The notes under the pieces were generated by a model. The model was not told the origin of the DNA and did not search any database. It saw only the letters and a list, made by a program, of their open reading frames with translations. The translations under genes were made by a program, and so were the position numbers. Below are positions 47,217 through 57,494 of a stretch of 64,000 nucleotides of DNA, one piece after another. Position 1 is the first letter of the stretch. Every line of letters begins with the position of its first letter. The stretch is from Actinomycetota bacterium (GTDB taxonomy: Bacteria > Actinomycetota > Acidimicrobiia > Acidimicrobiales > Aldehydirespiratoraceae), in contig JAPOHW010000006.1 in assembly GCA_029979265.1 (NCBI GenBank), forward strand, positions 16,221 to 80,220. The letters are read 5' to 3'.

Positions 47217-47313
47217 TGGACACCTTGGTCACGTTGCCGGGCGGCCGTGACCGGTGCGATGCCACCAGACGTGGCGTCGCGCGTCTGACAGAGCTGTCTT
47301 GGGGGGCTTCTCG

Positions 47314-48891
47314 GTGACCGACACACAACCGTCACTTCAGGTCGCTGCGTCGGCCAAGCCGCCCTTCTACCGTGATGCAACCGTCGTCAAGTGGCTGGTT
47401 CAGGTCGCGACGCTTGCGGTGACGCTCTTCGCCATCGCCTTCCTCGTTCGTGAGGCGGGTGACAGTCTGCGGGCAAAATCGATCCAGACCGGCTTCGGCT
47501 TTCTCGAGGTCGATCCCGCCATCTCACTGGGCGAGGGCATCGACACCGACCCGGCAACCGGCGGGCGCGCCCTCTGGGTCGGCATGGTCAACACCATTCG
47601 GATGGCCATTGCGGGCATTGCTCTCGCCACCATTCTCGGCACGCTGATCGGGATCGGTCGCCTCTCCAGCAACTGGCTCGTGGCCAAACTGGCCAGTGCA
47701 TTCATTGAGTACATGCGGAACATTCCGCTTCTCGTGCACATCATTTTGTTCTTCGTGACCATCGCCGTGGTGTTCCCGGAGTTCGGCGAAGACGTCGACC
47801 CGGTGAGCGGTGAGGTCACCCAGGGGCCGTGGAACGGCGTACTGCACGTCTCGAACAAAGGCTTCTCGGTACCGAGAGTCCACATCGCTGACGGCTTCTA
47901 CCAGTGGATGATCATCATGGTGCTCGGCTGCTTCGCTGCGCGCTGGATCGCCAGGCAACGCTACGCCGCCCGAGATCGAACCGGCCGCGAGACCTACCCG
48001 GTGCTCACTGCGCTCGGCGTCGTCGCCGCGTTCGGTGCCGTCGGCTGGTTCATCCATCCGATCTTCGGCTTTGTGGGCGACGCCGTCTTCGCCCCGATTC
48101 GGGATCTGATCGGTGCAACACCTCCGAACCTGGTCCAACTGCTTCTGTGTGCAGCGGCGATCGTCGCAGCCGGACTGTGGATCAAGCGCTTCTTCGATGC
48201 ACGCCGCACCCCCGGCGACTCGGCGAAGCTCACCGACGACGATTGGTTCCGAGTCATCTTTGCCGGGATTGCGGCCGCGATCGCATGCGTCGTTTTCCTC
48301 GTGTTGTGGCCCGGACTCTCGAGTTGGCTGGTGAATTCGGGGCGTGATCTCTTCGACGTGCTCGCCAACAAGTTCGGGGAGGGACGCAGCAGCGTGAGCG
48401 ACGACCCCCCATTCAGCGTGGGCATGCCCGACATCGAAAAGCGCGGGAACTTCGCCAACATGGGGCCATCGGGCCTGAACCTCACGCAGGGGTTCGCGGC
48501 CGTGTTCTTCGGAGTCGTCCTCTACACCGCCGCCTTCATCGCCGAAATCGTTCGCGGAGGCATTCTTGCCGTCCCGAAAGGCCAGACGGAAGCGGCTCAG
48601 GCCATCGGTTTGCGGCGCTCCACCATGTTGCGCCGTGTGATTCTTCCCCAAGCGTTCCGGGTGAGCCTCCCACCGCTGGGCAACCAGTACCTCAACCTCA
48701 CGAAAAACACATCGCTCGCCATCGCAGTCGGCTACACCGACGTCGTCCAGGTTGGTCAGACGATCTTCAACCAGACGGGTCGCAGTCTCGAGGTTTTCAT
48801 CATCTGGATGCTCTTCTACCTGGCCTGTTCGCTCACGATCAGTGTCGTGGTCAATTTCTTCAACGTCCGCCTCAAGATCGTGGAGCGCTGA
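47314..48891 (+). CDS. aapQ: Amino-acid ABC transporter permease AapQ
   Basis: Membrane subunit of 525 aa. The N-terminal part holds the inner-membrane HisMQ-type start, with MVNTIRMAIAGIALATILGT and EYMRNIPLLVHIILFFV; the C-terminal part has AFIAEIVRGGILAVPKGQTE and the EAA loop EAAQAIGLRRSTMLRRVILP that docks on AapP. AapQ is usually about 400 aa; the extra 100 or more residues lie in the middle (about residues 160-370) and include additional hydrophobic helices. GTG at 47314 has GGGGGG upstream. The stop is one base from the aapM ATG. Confidence 0.9.
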   Translation: MTDTQPSLQVAASAKPPFYRDATVVKWLVQVATLAVTLFAIAFLVREAGDSLRAKSIQTGFGFLEVDPAISLGEGIDTDPATGGRALWVGMVNTIRMAIAGIALATILGTLIGIGRLSSNWLVAKLASAFIEYMRNIPLLVHIILFFVTIAVVFPEFGEDVDPVSGEVTQGPWNGVLHVSNKGFSVPRVHIADGFYQWMIIMVLGCFAARWIARQRYAARDRTGRETYPVLTALGVVAAFGAVGWFIHPIFGFVGDAVFAPIRDLIGATPPNLVQLLLCAAAIVAAGLWIKRFFDARRTPGDSAKLTDDDWFRVIFAGIAAAIACVVFLVLWPGLSSWLVNSGRDLFDVLANKFGEGRSSVSDDPPFSVGMPDIEKRGNFANMGPSGLNLTQGFAAVFFGVVLYTAAFIAEIVRGGILAVPKGQTEAAQAIGLRRSTMLRRVILPQAFRVSLPPLGNQYLNLTKNTSLAIAVGYTDVVQVGQTIFNQTGRSLEVFIIWMLFYLACSLTISVVVNFFNVRLKIVER

Positions 48892-48892
48892 G

Positions 48893-50830
48893 ATGAGCAG
48901 CGAACTCGAACACCTTGCCAGAGGGACCGCCGAGCTCATTGCCAGCGCCGACGAGCGCGAGGCCGAGGAGGCGGCGAGTCGGCCCGACGAACCCAGCCTC
49001 CCGCCGCTCGAGTGGCTCAAGGTCAACCTCTTCTCCTCGGTGTTGAACACCGTCCTCACCATCGTGTTCGGTCTTGCGGGCGTTCTGGCCTACCAACGAC
49101 TCCTCAACTGGGCATTCAGCCACGAACGAGAGTGGGACGCCGTTCGCGTCAACATGCGCGCGCTGTTCACCTTTACCTACCCAAGCAGCCAGTACGGACG
49201 CATCTGGGTGACCCTGGGGATCGTGCTGGCACTCGCCGGGCTGTCACTCGGGCTGAGTCGGATGGTCGGGCAGGGCTTCTCCCTCAAGCGCATCAGTACC
49301 TGGTGCATGGCATGGGGAGGCGCAGTGATCGCCGGCATCCTGCTGGTCCAGCCTCATGCCAAACGTTCGCCAGATGGCGAGGTCCTGCTCGATGCCGATT
49401 TCGAGCCGGTGCGCGAGTCATTCGGTACAGCAATGGCCGACCGGGGCTGGTGGTGGCTCGTCGGGGTCATCTTGTTCGCCGTCGGCTTGGCCCTCTGGGT
49501 CGTCCTCGGTGACGTCAAACGCCGCACGACCTTCGTCGGCGCCGTTCCCTTCACGTTGGGGGTCCTCGCATTTGCCGTGTCGACGCTGTGGTGGTTCCAC
49601 TGGGGCAACTACGGCCAGCAGGGTGACATCATCGAGCCGGGGCGGACCGTCAAGGACAGTGCCAAGCTTCCCTGGACCGTGATGTGGCTCGTCCTGACCG
49701 GCGCCTATCTCCTCGGACAGCGGCTCGCCACGACGGACAGGGCAGGATCCATTCGAGTCGTGGTCAACTTCTCGTGGCTGTTGGCACCGTTCATCACCTT
49801 CTGGGTGATCTTGCGCGACCCACAGATCGACTACGCCCACGTGGTGTCGACCGACCTGCCGATGGCACTCGGGTTCATGATCGGAGGCGGGGCCGTACTC
49901 TTCTTCCTCACCAAACCAGGCGTGGGTGAGGCCGGCCGAATCGTCGGTGTCGGCTTGTTCGGTCTTGCGATCTTCAACTGGGTTGCCGCCTTCTTCGGCG
50001 TGTATCCGATGCTCCAGAAGGCCCGTATCAGTTTCCTCCTGCTCGCCCTCGTGGCGCTCGCCGCGCACAACTTTGCCGGCGAGCGATCGCAGCGTCTTCG
50101 GTTCGTCTGCGCGTGGGCAGGTGTGATGGCGATGCTGCACTACCTCGTCACCATGATCAACGCGCCATCGACCGTGGATGCTCCCGACGAGTTCGTCGGT
50201 GGCTTCCTCGTGACGGTGTACATCGCAGTCTTCACGATGATCTTCTCGTTCCCGCTGGGCATCCTTCTGGCCCTGGGACGCACGTCGACGCTGCCGATCT
50301 TCCGCGTCCTCTCGACGATCTACATCGAGACCGTGCGAGGGGTGCCGTTCATCACCATCCTCTTCTTCTTCTCGACGTTCCTCAACATCTTCCTTCCCGA
50401 CGGCATGGAGATCGAACAGCTGGCAGCCGCCGGACTGGGCTTTGCCCTGTTCTCGGCTGCCTACCTCGCCGAGAACATCCGGGGTGGCCTTCAGGCGGTG
50501 CGACGCGGACAGTACGAAGCATCCGATGCACTCGGGCTCACCACCGTGCAACGAACAGGCTTCATCGTGTTGCCCCAGGCGCTCCGGGTCTCGATCCCGC
50601 CGTTGGTCGGCGCAACCATCTCGACCTTCAAAGAGACATCGCTGCTCGCCATCATCGGCATCATCGATTTCCTTCGAGTCGCCAACTCGGTGATCCCCGG
50701 CCAGACCGTGTTCCTCGGTGTGCGGATGGAAGGTCTCCTCTTCGTCTGCATGATTTACTGGATCGGCGCCTACGGCATGTCCAAGTTCAGCCAACGACTC
50801 GAGCGCCATCTCGGCGTCGGAGAACACTGA
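48893..50830 (+). CDS. aapM: Amino-acid ABC transporter permease AapM, enlarged
   Basis: Second membrane subunit, 645 aa against about 380 in AapM of other bacteria. The first part (WLKVNLFSSVLNTVLTIVFG) and the last 230 residues (FLVTVYIAVFTMIFSFPLGI, ETVRGVPFITILFFF, EASDALGLTTVQRTGFIVLP) are normal AapM. Between them lie about 300 extra residues with several hydrophobic helices. ATG at 48893 is chosen; the frame upstream is inside aapQ. The EAA loop is intact, so transport should work with AapP. What the added helices do is unknown. Confidence 0.9.
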   Translation: MSSELEHLARGTAELIASADEREAEEAASRPDEPSLPPLEWLKVNLFSSVLNTVLTIVFGLAGVLAYQRLLNWAFSHEREWDAVRVNMRALFTFTYPSSQYGRIWVTLGIVLALAGLSLGLSRMVGQGFSLKRISTWCMAWGGAVIAGILLVQPHAKRSPDGEVLLDADFEPVRESFGTAMADRGWWWLVGVILFAVGLALWVVLGDVKRRTTFVGAVPFTLGVLAFAVSTLWWFHWGNYGQQGDIIEPGRTVKDSAKLPWTVMWLVLTGAYLLGQRLATTDRAGSIRVVVNFSWLLAPFITFWVILRDPQIDYAHVVSTDLPMALGFMIGGGAVLFFLTKPGVGEAGRIVGVGLFGLAIFNWVAAFFGVYPMLQKARISFLLLALVALAAHNFAGERSQRLRFVCAWAGVMAMLHYLVTMINAPSTVDAPDEFVGGFLVTVYIAVFTMIFSFPLGILLALGRTSTLPIFRVLSTIYIETVRGVPFITILFFFSTFLNIFLPDGMEIEQLAAAGLGFALFSAAYLAENIRGGLQAVRRGQYEASDALGLTTVQRTGFIVLPQALRVSIPPLVGATISTFKETSLLAIIGIIDFLRVANSVIPGQTVFLGVRMEGLLFVCMIYWIGAYGMSKFSQRLERHLGVGEH

Positions 50831-50909
50831 TGCGGCAACTGTGTTCGTTCCGACTCGCCTCTCCCACGACTGACGTCACACCCGACCACAACTCCACGAG
50901 GTATGCACC

Positions 50910-51689
50910 ATGAGCTTCAGCGATGCAACGGCGGCCGTGAGCGACGAACTGGCCGCACGCGACGACATCATCATCTGTGACGGTGTCGACAAGTGGTACG
51001 GAGATTTCCAGGCCCTGAACCAGGTCTCTGCAAACATCAAGGAGCAGGAGGTCGTCGTCGTACTCGGTCCCTCGGGGTCGGGAAAGTCGACCTGGATTCG
51101 CTGCATCAATCGGCTCGAACAACACCAGAGTGGCCGGATCGTTGTCGATGGTGTCGAGTTGACGAACGACACCCGCAACATCGAGAAGATCCGGTCAGAA
51201 GTCGGCATGGTGTTTCAGCAGTTCAATTTGTTCCCGCACCTGTCGGTTGTCGACAACATCAGCCTGGCCCCGATCTGGGTCCGGAAGCGTCCCCGTGCGG
51301 AGGCGGAACGCCAGGCGCGCGAACTGCTCGAGCGAGTTGGCATCCCCGAGCAGGCCGAAAAGTTCCCCGGCCAGCTTTCCGGTGGTCAGCAGCAGCGCGT
51401 GGCCATCGCTCGCGCCCTTGCGATGGAACCGCGGATCATGCTCTTCGACGAGCCTACGTCGGCATTGGATCCCGAGATGATCAAAGAAGTGCTCGACGTG
51501 ATGAAAGAACTTGCCCTCGGCGGTATGACCATGATGGTCGTCACCCATGAGATGGGGTTCGCACGCGAGGTTGCCGATCGGATCATCTTCATGGAGTCCG
51601 GTGAGATCGTCGAGGCCGGCACCCCCGAACACTTTTTCACCAACCCGCAAGAGGACCGGACCAAGCTCTTCCTGTCGCAGATTCTCTGA
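50910..51689 (+). CDS. aapP: Amino-acid ABC transporter ATP-binding protein
   Basis: Cytosolic ATPase of the polar-amino-acid ABC family, 259 aa. Walker [10 protein letters not shown] (Lys59), Q-loop [11 protein letters not shown], signature [15 protein letters not shown], Walker [14 protein letters not shown] and switch His in VVTHEMGF are all intact. ATG at 50910 follows CGAGGT. It ends the aapJQMP operon; 79 bases separate it from aapM. Strong resemblance to GlnQ/ArtP/AapP means the substrate is set by AapJ. Confidence 0.95.
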   Translation: MSFSDATAAVSDELAARDDIIICDGVDKWYGDFQALNQVSANIKEQEVVVVLGPSGSGKSTWIRCINRLEQHQSGRIVVDGVELTNDTRNIEKIRSEVGMVFQQFNLFPHLSVVDNISLAPIWVRKRPRAEAERQARELLERVGIPEQAEKFPGQLSGGQQQRVAIARALAMEPRIMLFDEPTSALDPEMIKEVLDVMKELALGGMTMMVVTHEMGFAREVADRIIFMESGEIVEAGTPEHFFTNPQEDRTKLFLSQIL

Positions 51690-51728
51690 CGGCTCGCAGC
51701 GGCATTGCACCCAGGCCAAGATGGCGGA

Positions 51729-52826
51729 ATGCAGGTGGGAGTGACCGTCGCCGAACTCCGCATCGACCTGACCGCGCTGCAGGCCAACTGGCAGCGTTTC
51801 CGTGCCCTTGCGCCCCGCTCCACCGTCGCCTCGATGGTGAAGGCAGACGCCTACGGCCTCGGCGTACGCCATGTCGCTCCAGCCCTTGCCGAGGTCGGCT
51901 GTCGCGAGTTCTTCGTTGCCGAACCGGCGGAGGGTATTGCGCTTCGAAACCTGCTCCCCGATGTCGACATCCACGTGCTGGCTGGTGTGGGCCCCGGTGC
52001 CGAAGCGACCTTCGACGAGTATCGCCTCGTGCCGGTGTTGATCTCGCTCGAGCAAGTCGAGCGGTGGTCGCGCCACGCTCGCAGCGACGGACACAGCCGG
52101 GCAGGCACGCTGCACATCGACACCGGCATGAATCGCACCGGACTCGACGCGAACGAGACCGCCATCATCGTGAACGATCCGTCGATACTCGACGGCATCG
52201 AACTCGTCACTGTCATGAGTCACCTTGCGTGTGCCGAGGACCCTTCGCACGAGCTCAACCGCCGCCAACGGGAACGATTTGTGCAGCTACGCAAGCAGTT
52301 CCCGACCGGACGAGCCTCGTTGGCGAACTCCGGTGGCATCGGACTTGGACCCGACTACCACTTCGACCTCGTACGCCCAGGGATCGGGCTGTACGGCGTC
52401 GACCCCACTCCCGATGGTCGACTGGTCGTCTCACCAGTGGTCACACTCACCGCCCCGGTGCTGCAGATTCGCACCGCCGCAGCCGGTGACACCGTCGGCT
52501 ATGGCGCCACTCGGCGACTTGTCGGTGAACGCCGGCTGGCCACCCTGGCGGTCGGGTACGGAGACGGCTATCACCGCGCCGCCTCCGACGTCGGTTGGGT
52601 TGCCTTCGGCGGCCACCGAGCTCCCATCGTCGGACGGGTCTCGATGGATCTGCTCACCGTCGACATCACCGACCTGCCTGCCGACGTGCGCGTCGAGACC
52701 GGAACCATGGCCGAGCTGATCGGCGAGACGCTCACCATCCACGAGGTCGCCTCTGCAGCCGGCACGATCGCCTACGAGGTCCTGACGAATCTGGGCCAAC
52801 GGTACGCTCGTTCCTACACCCGCTGA
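51729..52826 (+). CDS. alr: Alanine racemase
   Basis: PLP enzyme that makes D-alanine for peptidoglycan. The 365-aa protein has the PLP lysine in VKADAYG (Lys38), HIDTGMNRTG, VRPGIGLYG and the catalytic region DTVGYGAT plus VGYGDGYHR and GRVSMD. ATG at 51729 gives the usual length; no clear ribosome site is seen. It lies 39 bases after aapP and 14 before dop. Its place inside the proteasome region is unusual and may be no more than operon shuffling. Confidence 0.94.
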   Translation: MQVGVTVAELRIDLTALQANWQRFRALAPRSTVASMVKADAYGLGVRHVAPALAEVGCREFFVAEPAEGIALRNLLPDVDIHVLAGVGPGAEATFDEYRLVPVLISLEQVERWSRHARSDGHSRAGTLHIDTGMNRTGLDANETAIIVNDPSILDGIELVTVMSHLACAEDPSHELNRRQRERFVQLRKQFPTGRASLANSGGIGLGPDYHFDLVRPGIGLYGVDPTPDGRLVVSPVVTLTAPVLQIRTAAAGDTVGYGATRRLVGERRLATLAVGYGDGYHRAASDVGWVAFGGHRAPIVGRVSMDLLTVDITDLPADVRVETGTMAELIGETLTIHEVASAAGTIAYEVLTNLGQRYARSYTR

Positions 52827-52827
52827 G

Positions 52828-52833
52828 TAGGGT
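52828..52833 (+). promoter_or_regulatory. -10 element of the dop operon
   Basis: TAGGGT, seven bases before the dop ATG and just after the alr stop, so dop-pup-prcBA need not depend on alr transcription. Confidence 0.55.
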
Positions 52834-52840
52834 CGCGCCG

Positions 52841-54349
52841 ATGGCAATCGCGAAAACACTGGGCATCGAGACCGAATACGGCATCGTCCACCGAGGAACC
52901 GACGAACCCAATCCGATCACCGCCTCGTCGCTCTTGATCAACGCCTTCCTCGCGTCGGAGGGCTACCGGCCCGACACCCGCTCCGACGTCATTGCCTGGG
53001 ACTTCATCGACGAGCACCCCGACATCGATGCTCGCGGCTTCAGCCCCATGGGCGCCATGGCGCCAGAGGTCGAGACCCACCTGGTCAACGCGGTGCTTCG
53101 CAATGGTGCCCGCTACTACGTCGACCATGCTCACCCCGAGATGTCCACGCCAGAGTGCGCCGATCCGCTGAGTGTGGTGCGCTACGACCGTGCCGGTGAA
53201 CTCATCATTCAGCGATCCATGGCAGCCGCCAACGACCTCCTGCCTGCAGGTCAGGAACTGGTCCTCTACAAGAACAACTCCGACGGGAAAGGGAACTCCT
53301 ACGGCACGCACGAGAACTACCTCGTCAGCCGCGACACGCCATTCGGTGAGATCGTGCGCCACTGCACGGCGCATTTCATCACCCGTCAGATCTTCACCGG
53401 CGCTGGCAAGGTGGGTGCCGAACTTCCCGGTCAGCGAACCGACGAGGTGCACTACCAACTGACCCAACGAGCCGACTTCTTCGAGGAGGAAGTCGGGCTC
53501 GAAACCACCCTCAAACGCCCCATCATCAACACCCGCGACGAACCCCACGCCGATGCCCGCAAGTACCGACGGCTCCATGTGATCGTCGGAGACGCAAACC
53601 CGTCGCAGGTCGCAACATTCCTGAAGGTGGGAACCACCGCACTCGTGCTCGCGCTGGTCGAAGACGGAGCGATTCCGACCGAGTTCCTCTTCAAGGCGCC
53701 GGTCACGTCGCTGCGCCACGTGAGTCACGACCTCAGCCTGCGCGAAGCGCTGCCGCTCGCCGACGGCAGCACCGTCACCGCACTCGAGGTGCAGTGGGAG
53801 CTGTTCGACCTGGCGCGCAAGCACGCTGAAGATCACGGGTTCGAGGCACTCGGTGGAGCGTGGGTACCGGAGGTACTGCGGCGCTGGGAACTGGTGCTCA
53901 CCGGTCTGGAGCGCGACCCGATGGAACTCGCCGACCAACTCGACTGGGTTGCGAAGTACCGGCTGCTCGACGGCTATCGGGAACGCCATGGACTGTCCTG
54001 GTCCGACGCCAGAGTGCGGGCGTTGGACATCCAGTACACCGACATGCGACCCGAGCGCGGTTTGGCCTGGCGGGTCGGTCTCGAACAACTCATCGACGAC
54101 GACGATGCGGCCGCCGCGATCGGTGTTCCGCCGAGCGACACTCGCGCGTACTTCCGCGGTCGCTGCGTGCGCGACTTTCCCGATGCCGTCGTCGCTGCCA
54201 ATTGGGACTCGATCGTGTTCGATGTCGGTGGCGAGGCGCTTCGCCGTGTCCCCATGATGGAACCGATGCGCGGGACCGAGGCACACGTGGGTACGTTGTT
54301 CGATGAAAGTGACAGCGCAGCCGAGTTGCTGCGCCGCCTTGGGAACTGA
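52841..54349 (+). CDS. dop: Pup deamidase/depupylase Dop
   Basis: Converts the C-terminal Gln of Pup to Glu and removes Pup from tagged proteins. The 502-aa protein belongs to the carboxylate-amine/glutamine-synthetase-like fold: GIETEYGI (residues 8-15), [15 protein letters not shown] with catalytic Asp95, [19 protein letters not shown] and [14 protein letters not shown]. Residues about 40-88 are the extra Dop loop ([18 protein letters not shown]) that PafA lacks, which settles Dop over PafA. The ATG at 52841 follows a -10 at leaderless spacing. Confidence 0.97.
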   Translation: MAIAKTLGIETEYGIVHRGTDEPNPITASSLLINAFLASEGYRPDTRSDVIAWDFIDEHPDIDARGFSPMGAMAPEVETHLVNAVLRNGARYYVDHAHPEMSTPECADPLSVVRYDRAGELIIQRSMAAANDLLPAGQELVLYKNNSDGKGNSYGTHENYLVSRDTPFGEIVRHCTAHFITRQIFTGAGKVGAELPGQRTDEVHYQLTQRADFFEEEVGLETTLKRPIINTRDEPHADARKYRRLHVIVGDANPSQVATFLKVGTTALVLALVEDGAIPTEFLFKAPVTSLRHVSHDLSLREALPLADGSTVTALEVQWELFDLARKHAEDHGFEALGGAWVPEVLRRWELVLTGLERDPMELADQLDWVAKYRLLDGYRERHGLSWSDARVRALDIQYTDMRPERGLAWRVGLEQLIDDDDAAAAIGVPPSDTRAYFRGRCVRDFPDAVVAANWDSIVFDVGGEALRRVPMMEPMRGTEAHVGTLFDESDSAAELLRRLGN

Positions 54350-54369
54350 ACGAGGGAACGAAGAACACC

Positions 54370-54561
54370 ATGGCCGAACGTGAACAAGTCCCGAAACCCA
54401 CCAGCGAACGCGATTCCGACACCGAGGAAACACCGGCTGCCTCTGAACGGGGAGCGGAGTTGAAGGCAGAACTCGACGATCTTCTCGACGAGATCGACGA
54501 GGTTCTCGAGACCAACGCCGAGGATTTCGTGAAGAGCTACATCCAGAAGGGTGGCCAGTAA
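54370..54561 (+). CDS. pup: Prokaryotic ubiquitin-like protein Pup
   Basis: Small protein tag attached to lysines of proteins bound for the proteasome. 63 aa: a disordered, polar N-terminal half, a helical part ([20 protein letters not shown]) that binds the Mpa coiled coil, and the C-terminus KGGQ. The final Gln means it must be deamidated to Glu by Dop before ligation; the dop gene ends 20 bases before it. An A-rich GAGGGA ribosome site precedes the ATG at 54370. Confidence 0.98.
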   Translation: MAEREQVPKPTSERDSDTEETPAASERGAELKAELDDLLDEIDEVLETNAEDFVKSYIQKGGQ

Positions 54562-54564
54562 CTC

Positions 54565-55350
54565 GTGAACCTGCCGCTCTTTCGCGTTCAGGACGACCCA
54601 GGACCCGACTTCAGCCAGTTGCTGCGGCGCAGTGGGTTTGCTCCTCCCGCTTCTCCGGGTGGCCTCGCCCCCGAGGATTACCGTCACGGCACCACGTGTG
54701 TGGCCATCCGATACGCAGATGGTGTCCTCATGGCCGGCGACCGCAGGGCCACCTCCGGCCACCTCATCAGCCAACGCACCATGGAGAAAGTCTTTCCCGC
54801 CGACCGCCACAGCGGGGTTGCCATCGCCGGGGCAGCCGGCCCGGCAATCGAGATGGTCAAGCTTTTCCAGCTGCAACTCGAACACTACGAAAAGGTGGAG
54901 GGCACCGCGCTCAGCCTCGACGGCAAGGCCAACCAACTCAGCCAGATGATCCGCAGCAATCTGCCGATGGCCATGCAGGGGATGGCGGTCCTGCCTCTGT
55001 TCGCCGGATTCGACCTCTCCCGACAGGAAGGTCGACTCTACGAGTTCGACATCACCGGTGGCCGTTATGAGGAAGCCGACCATGCCAGCACCGGAAGCGG
55101 CAGCCTGCACGCGGGCACCGTCGTCAAGCTCGGCTACAGCAGCGACATGAGCATCGACCGGGTCATCGATCTCGCAATCGAGGCCCTCTTCGAGGCCGCC
55201 GACGAAGACTCGGCGACCGGCGGACCCGACCTGATTCGTGGGATCTATCCAGTGGTCGCCACGATCACTGCTGACGGCTACAACCGAATCGGGGACAGCG
55301 ACCTTGCCGAGCGCACGCAGGCACTGATCGAACGTCGACGGGGAGGTTGA
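54565..55350 (+). CDS. prcB: Proteasome subunit beta
   Basis: Proteolytic ring subunit of the 20S proteasome. 261 aa with a 42-residue propeptide (LPLFRVQDDPGPDFSQLLRR) cut before Thr43 in YRHGTTCVAI; the new N-terminal Thr is the nucleophile. GDRRATSG and KVFPADRHSG carry the conserved Asp, Arg and Lys of the active site. GTG at 54565 lies three bases after the pup stop. Followed directly by prcA. Confidence 0.97.
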   Translation: MNLPLFRVQDDPGPDFSQLLRRSGFAPPASPGGLAPEDYRHGTTCVAIRYADGVLMAGDRRATSGHLISQRTMEKVFPADRHSGVAIAGAAGPAIEMVKLFQLQLEHYEKVEGTALSLDGKANQLSQMIRSNLPMAMQGMAVLPLFAGFDLSRQEGRLYEFDITGGRYEEADHASTGSGSLHAGTVVKLGYSSDMSIDRVIDLAIEALFEAADEDSATGGPDLIRGIYPVVATITADGYNRIGDSDLAERTQALIERRRGG

Positions 55351-55355
55351 TCGAG

Positions 55356-56039
55356 ATGAACATGCCCTTCTATGTCGCTCCCGAACAGGTCATGAAGGAC
55401 CGAGCGGACTATGCACGCAAAGGCATCGCCCGTGGTCGGAGCCTCGTCGCCTTCCGATTCGAGCACGGCATCGCGATCTGTGCCGAGAACACCTCTTCGA
55501 CGCTGCGCAAGGTGAGTGAGATCTACGACCGAATCGCATTCGCCGGTGTGGGTAAGTACAACGAGTTCGACCAGCTCCGCATCGCAGGGGTACGTCACGC
55601 CGACATGAAGGGCTACGCCTTCAGTCGTGAGGACGTCGACGCAAGAAGCCTCGCCAACCAATACGCCCAGAGCCTCGGTCAGATCTTCACCCACGAGATG
55701 AAGCCGATGGAGGTCGAGATCTTGGTGGCCGAGATCGGCCATGCTGCCGACGGTGCTGACGACCAGCTCTTTCACATCCTCTACGACGGCACCGTTGTCG
55801 ACGAAGACATGGCGGTGGTCCTCGGCGGAGAGACCGAAGCCATCAGCGAACGGCTCGGCACCTTCGAGCCTGGCGTCACCCTCGCCGACGGGCTCCAGCG
55901 AGCGGTCCATGCGCTTGCCGGCCCCGACCGAACGCTGGAACCGGCTTCCCTCGAGGTGGCAGTGCTGGAACGCGGTGAACAGCGACGCGCCTTCCGCCGC
56001 CTCTTCGATCCTGAAATTGCTGAACTCATCGCCGGTTGA
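55356..56039 (+). CDS. prcA: Proteasome subunit alpha
   Basis: Outer-ring, gating subunit of the 20S proteasome; docks Mpa through its GQYL tail. 227 aa: the gate segment MPFYVAPEQVMKDRADYARK, then GIARGRSLVAF and RKVSEIYDRIAFAGVG. ATG at 55356 is chosen, GGAGG being nine bases upstream; a TTG at 55347 is also possible. No catalytic Thr, as expected. A 10-bp hairpin begins at the base after the stop. Confidence 0.97.
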   Translation: MNMPFYVAPEQVMKDRADYARKGIARGRSLVAFRFEHGIAICAENTSSTLRKVSEIYDRIAFAGVGKYNEFDQLRIAGVRHADMKGYAFSREDVDARSLANQYAQSLGQIFTHEMKPMEVEILVAEIGHAADGADDQLFHILYDGTVVDEDMAVVLGGETEAISERLGTFEPGVTLADGLQRAVHALAGPDRTLEPASLEVAVLERGEQRRAFRRLFDPEIAELIAG

Positions 56040-56066
56040 GCCCAGTGCGACAAGCGCGCACTGGGC
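56040..56066 (+). terminator. Hairpin after prcA, probable terminator
   Basis: Perfect 10-bp stem GCCCAGTGCG/CGCACTGGGC with a seven-base loop, starting right after the prcA stop; separates it from pafA, which has its own -10. Confidence 0.6.
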
Positions 56067-56113
56067 CGGACACGAGGCTCCCAGCTGATACCCCGCAGTC
56101 GGCTCGGTCCGGT

Positions 56114-56119
56114 TAGGTT
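56114..56119 (+). promoter_or_regulatory. -10 element of pafA
   Basis: TAGGTT, six bases before the GTG at 56126. Confidence 0.55.
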
Positions 56120-56125
56120 GGCGGG

Positions 56126-57484
56126 GTGCAGCGTCGAATCTTCGGAATCGAAAACGAATACGGGGTCACCTGCACACTGCGCGGTCAACGCCGGCTCAGT
56201 CCCGACGAGGTGGCGCGGTATCTCTTCCGGCGGGTTGTGTCGTGGGGTCGAAGCAGCAACGTGTTCCTCGCCAATGGCGCTCGGCTGTACCTCGACGTCG
56301 GGAGTCACCCCGAGTACGCAACCCCCGAATGCGACAGCGTGCGCGAACTCGTCGTACACGACAAGGCGGGGGAGCGGATCCTCGAGTCCTTGCTCAACAA
56401 CGCCGAGCAACGACTCGACGACGAAGGGGTGCACGGCGACGTCTACCTGTTCAAGAACAACACCGATTCTGCGGGCAACAGCTATGGGTGCCATGAGAAC
56501 TACTGCACAAGCCGTCGCGATGACTTTGCGTCCTACGCAGAGGTCTTGATCCCATTCCTGGTGAGCCGTCAGATCTACGCCGGCGCCGGCAAAGTGCTCC
56601 AGACGGCGCGTGGATCGATGTATTGCGTGAGTCAGCGGGCCGAACACATCTGGGAGGGCGTCTCGTCGGCGACCACCCGGAGCCGCCCAATCATCAACAC
56701 ACGTGATGAGCCTCATGCCGATGCGGAGCGCTATCGGCGCCTCCACGTGATCGTCGGCGATTCGAATATGAGCGAGTACACCAACTACCTGAAGGTCGGT
56801 GCGTGCTCACTGATGCTTCGGATGCTCGAGGAACCGCAGGTCGTTCTGCGGGACATGACGCTCGAGAATCCGATCCGCGCGATCCGCGAAATCAGCCACG
56901 ACATGACCTGCAGGCGACGGGTGCGACTCGCCAATGGACGTGAGGTCTCGGCTCTCGACATTCAGTCCGAGTACCTCAACCGTGCGCTCCGGTTCGCCGA
57001 GCACCACGACCTCGACGCCGAAGAGAAGATGGCACTCGACATGTGGGAGCACTGTCTCACCGCGATCGAGGACGACCCGCTGACCCTGGACAAAGAACTC
57101 GATTGGGTCATCAAGTACAAGCTGATCGAGGCGTACCGCGAGCGTCACGATCTTGCGCTGAGCGATGCCCGTGTGTCCCTTGTCGATCTCCAATACCACG
57201 ACGTGAACCAGAAGCGCGGCCTGTTCTACCGGATGCAACAAAAAGGCATGGTCGAGCGCATCGTGACCGACACAGAGATTGCCGAGGCAGTGGAGACTCC
57301 GCCCCAGACGACACGAGCGCGACTGCGTGGTGAGTTCATCAAGCGAGCCAAGGATCGAAAGCGTGATTACACCGTCGACTGGGTCCACCTGAAGCTCAAC
57401 GATCAGGCTCAGCGAACCGTCCTGTGCAAGGACCCGTTCAAGGCGCACGACGAACGGGTGGAGAAACTGATCGCCTCACTGTGA
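56126..57484 (+). CDS. pafA: Pup-protein ligase PafA
   Basis: ATP-dependent ligase that joins the C-terminal Glu of Pup to target lysines. 452 aa with the same fold as Dop but without the Dop loop: GIENEYGV (Glu9), [15 protein letters not shown] with catalytic Asp57, [38 protein letters not shown] and the short C-terminal domain ending LIASL that helps bind Pup. GTG at 56126 has a leaderless -10. It stands after the prcA terminator and leads into pafB and pafC. Confidence 0.97.
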   Translation: MQRRIFGIENEYGVTCTLRGQRRLSPDEVARYLFRRVVSWGRSSNVFLANGARLYLDVGSHPEYATPECDSVRELVVHDKAGERILESLLNNAEQRLDDEGVHGDVYLFKNNTDSAGNSYGCHENYCTSRRDDFASYAEVLIPFLVSRQIYAGAGKVLQTARGSMYCVSQRAEHIWEGVSSATTRSRPIINTRDEPHADAERYRRLHVIVGDSNMSEYTNYLKVGACSLMLRMLEEPQVVLRDMTLENPIRAIREISHDMTCRRRVRLANGREVSALDIQSEYLNRALRFAEHHDLDAEEKMALDMWEHCLTAIEDDPLTLDKELDWVIKYKLIEAYRERHDLALSDARVSLVDLQYHDVNQKRGLFYRMQQKGMVERIVTDTEIAEAVETPPQTTRARLRGEFIKRAKDRKRDYTVDWVHLKLNDQAQRTVLCKDPFKAHDERVEKLIASL

Positions 57485-57494
57485 AGCCACACTG

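Noticed and set aside
47524..49062. Minus-strand open frame of 512 aa
   Set aside because: Opposite aapQ and aapM; rich in His and Glu as expected of antisense to hydrophobic genes.
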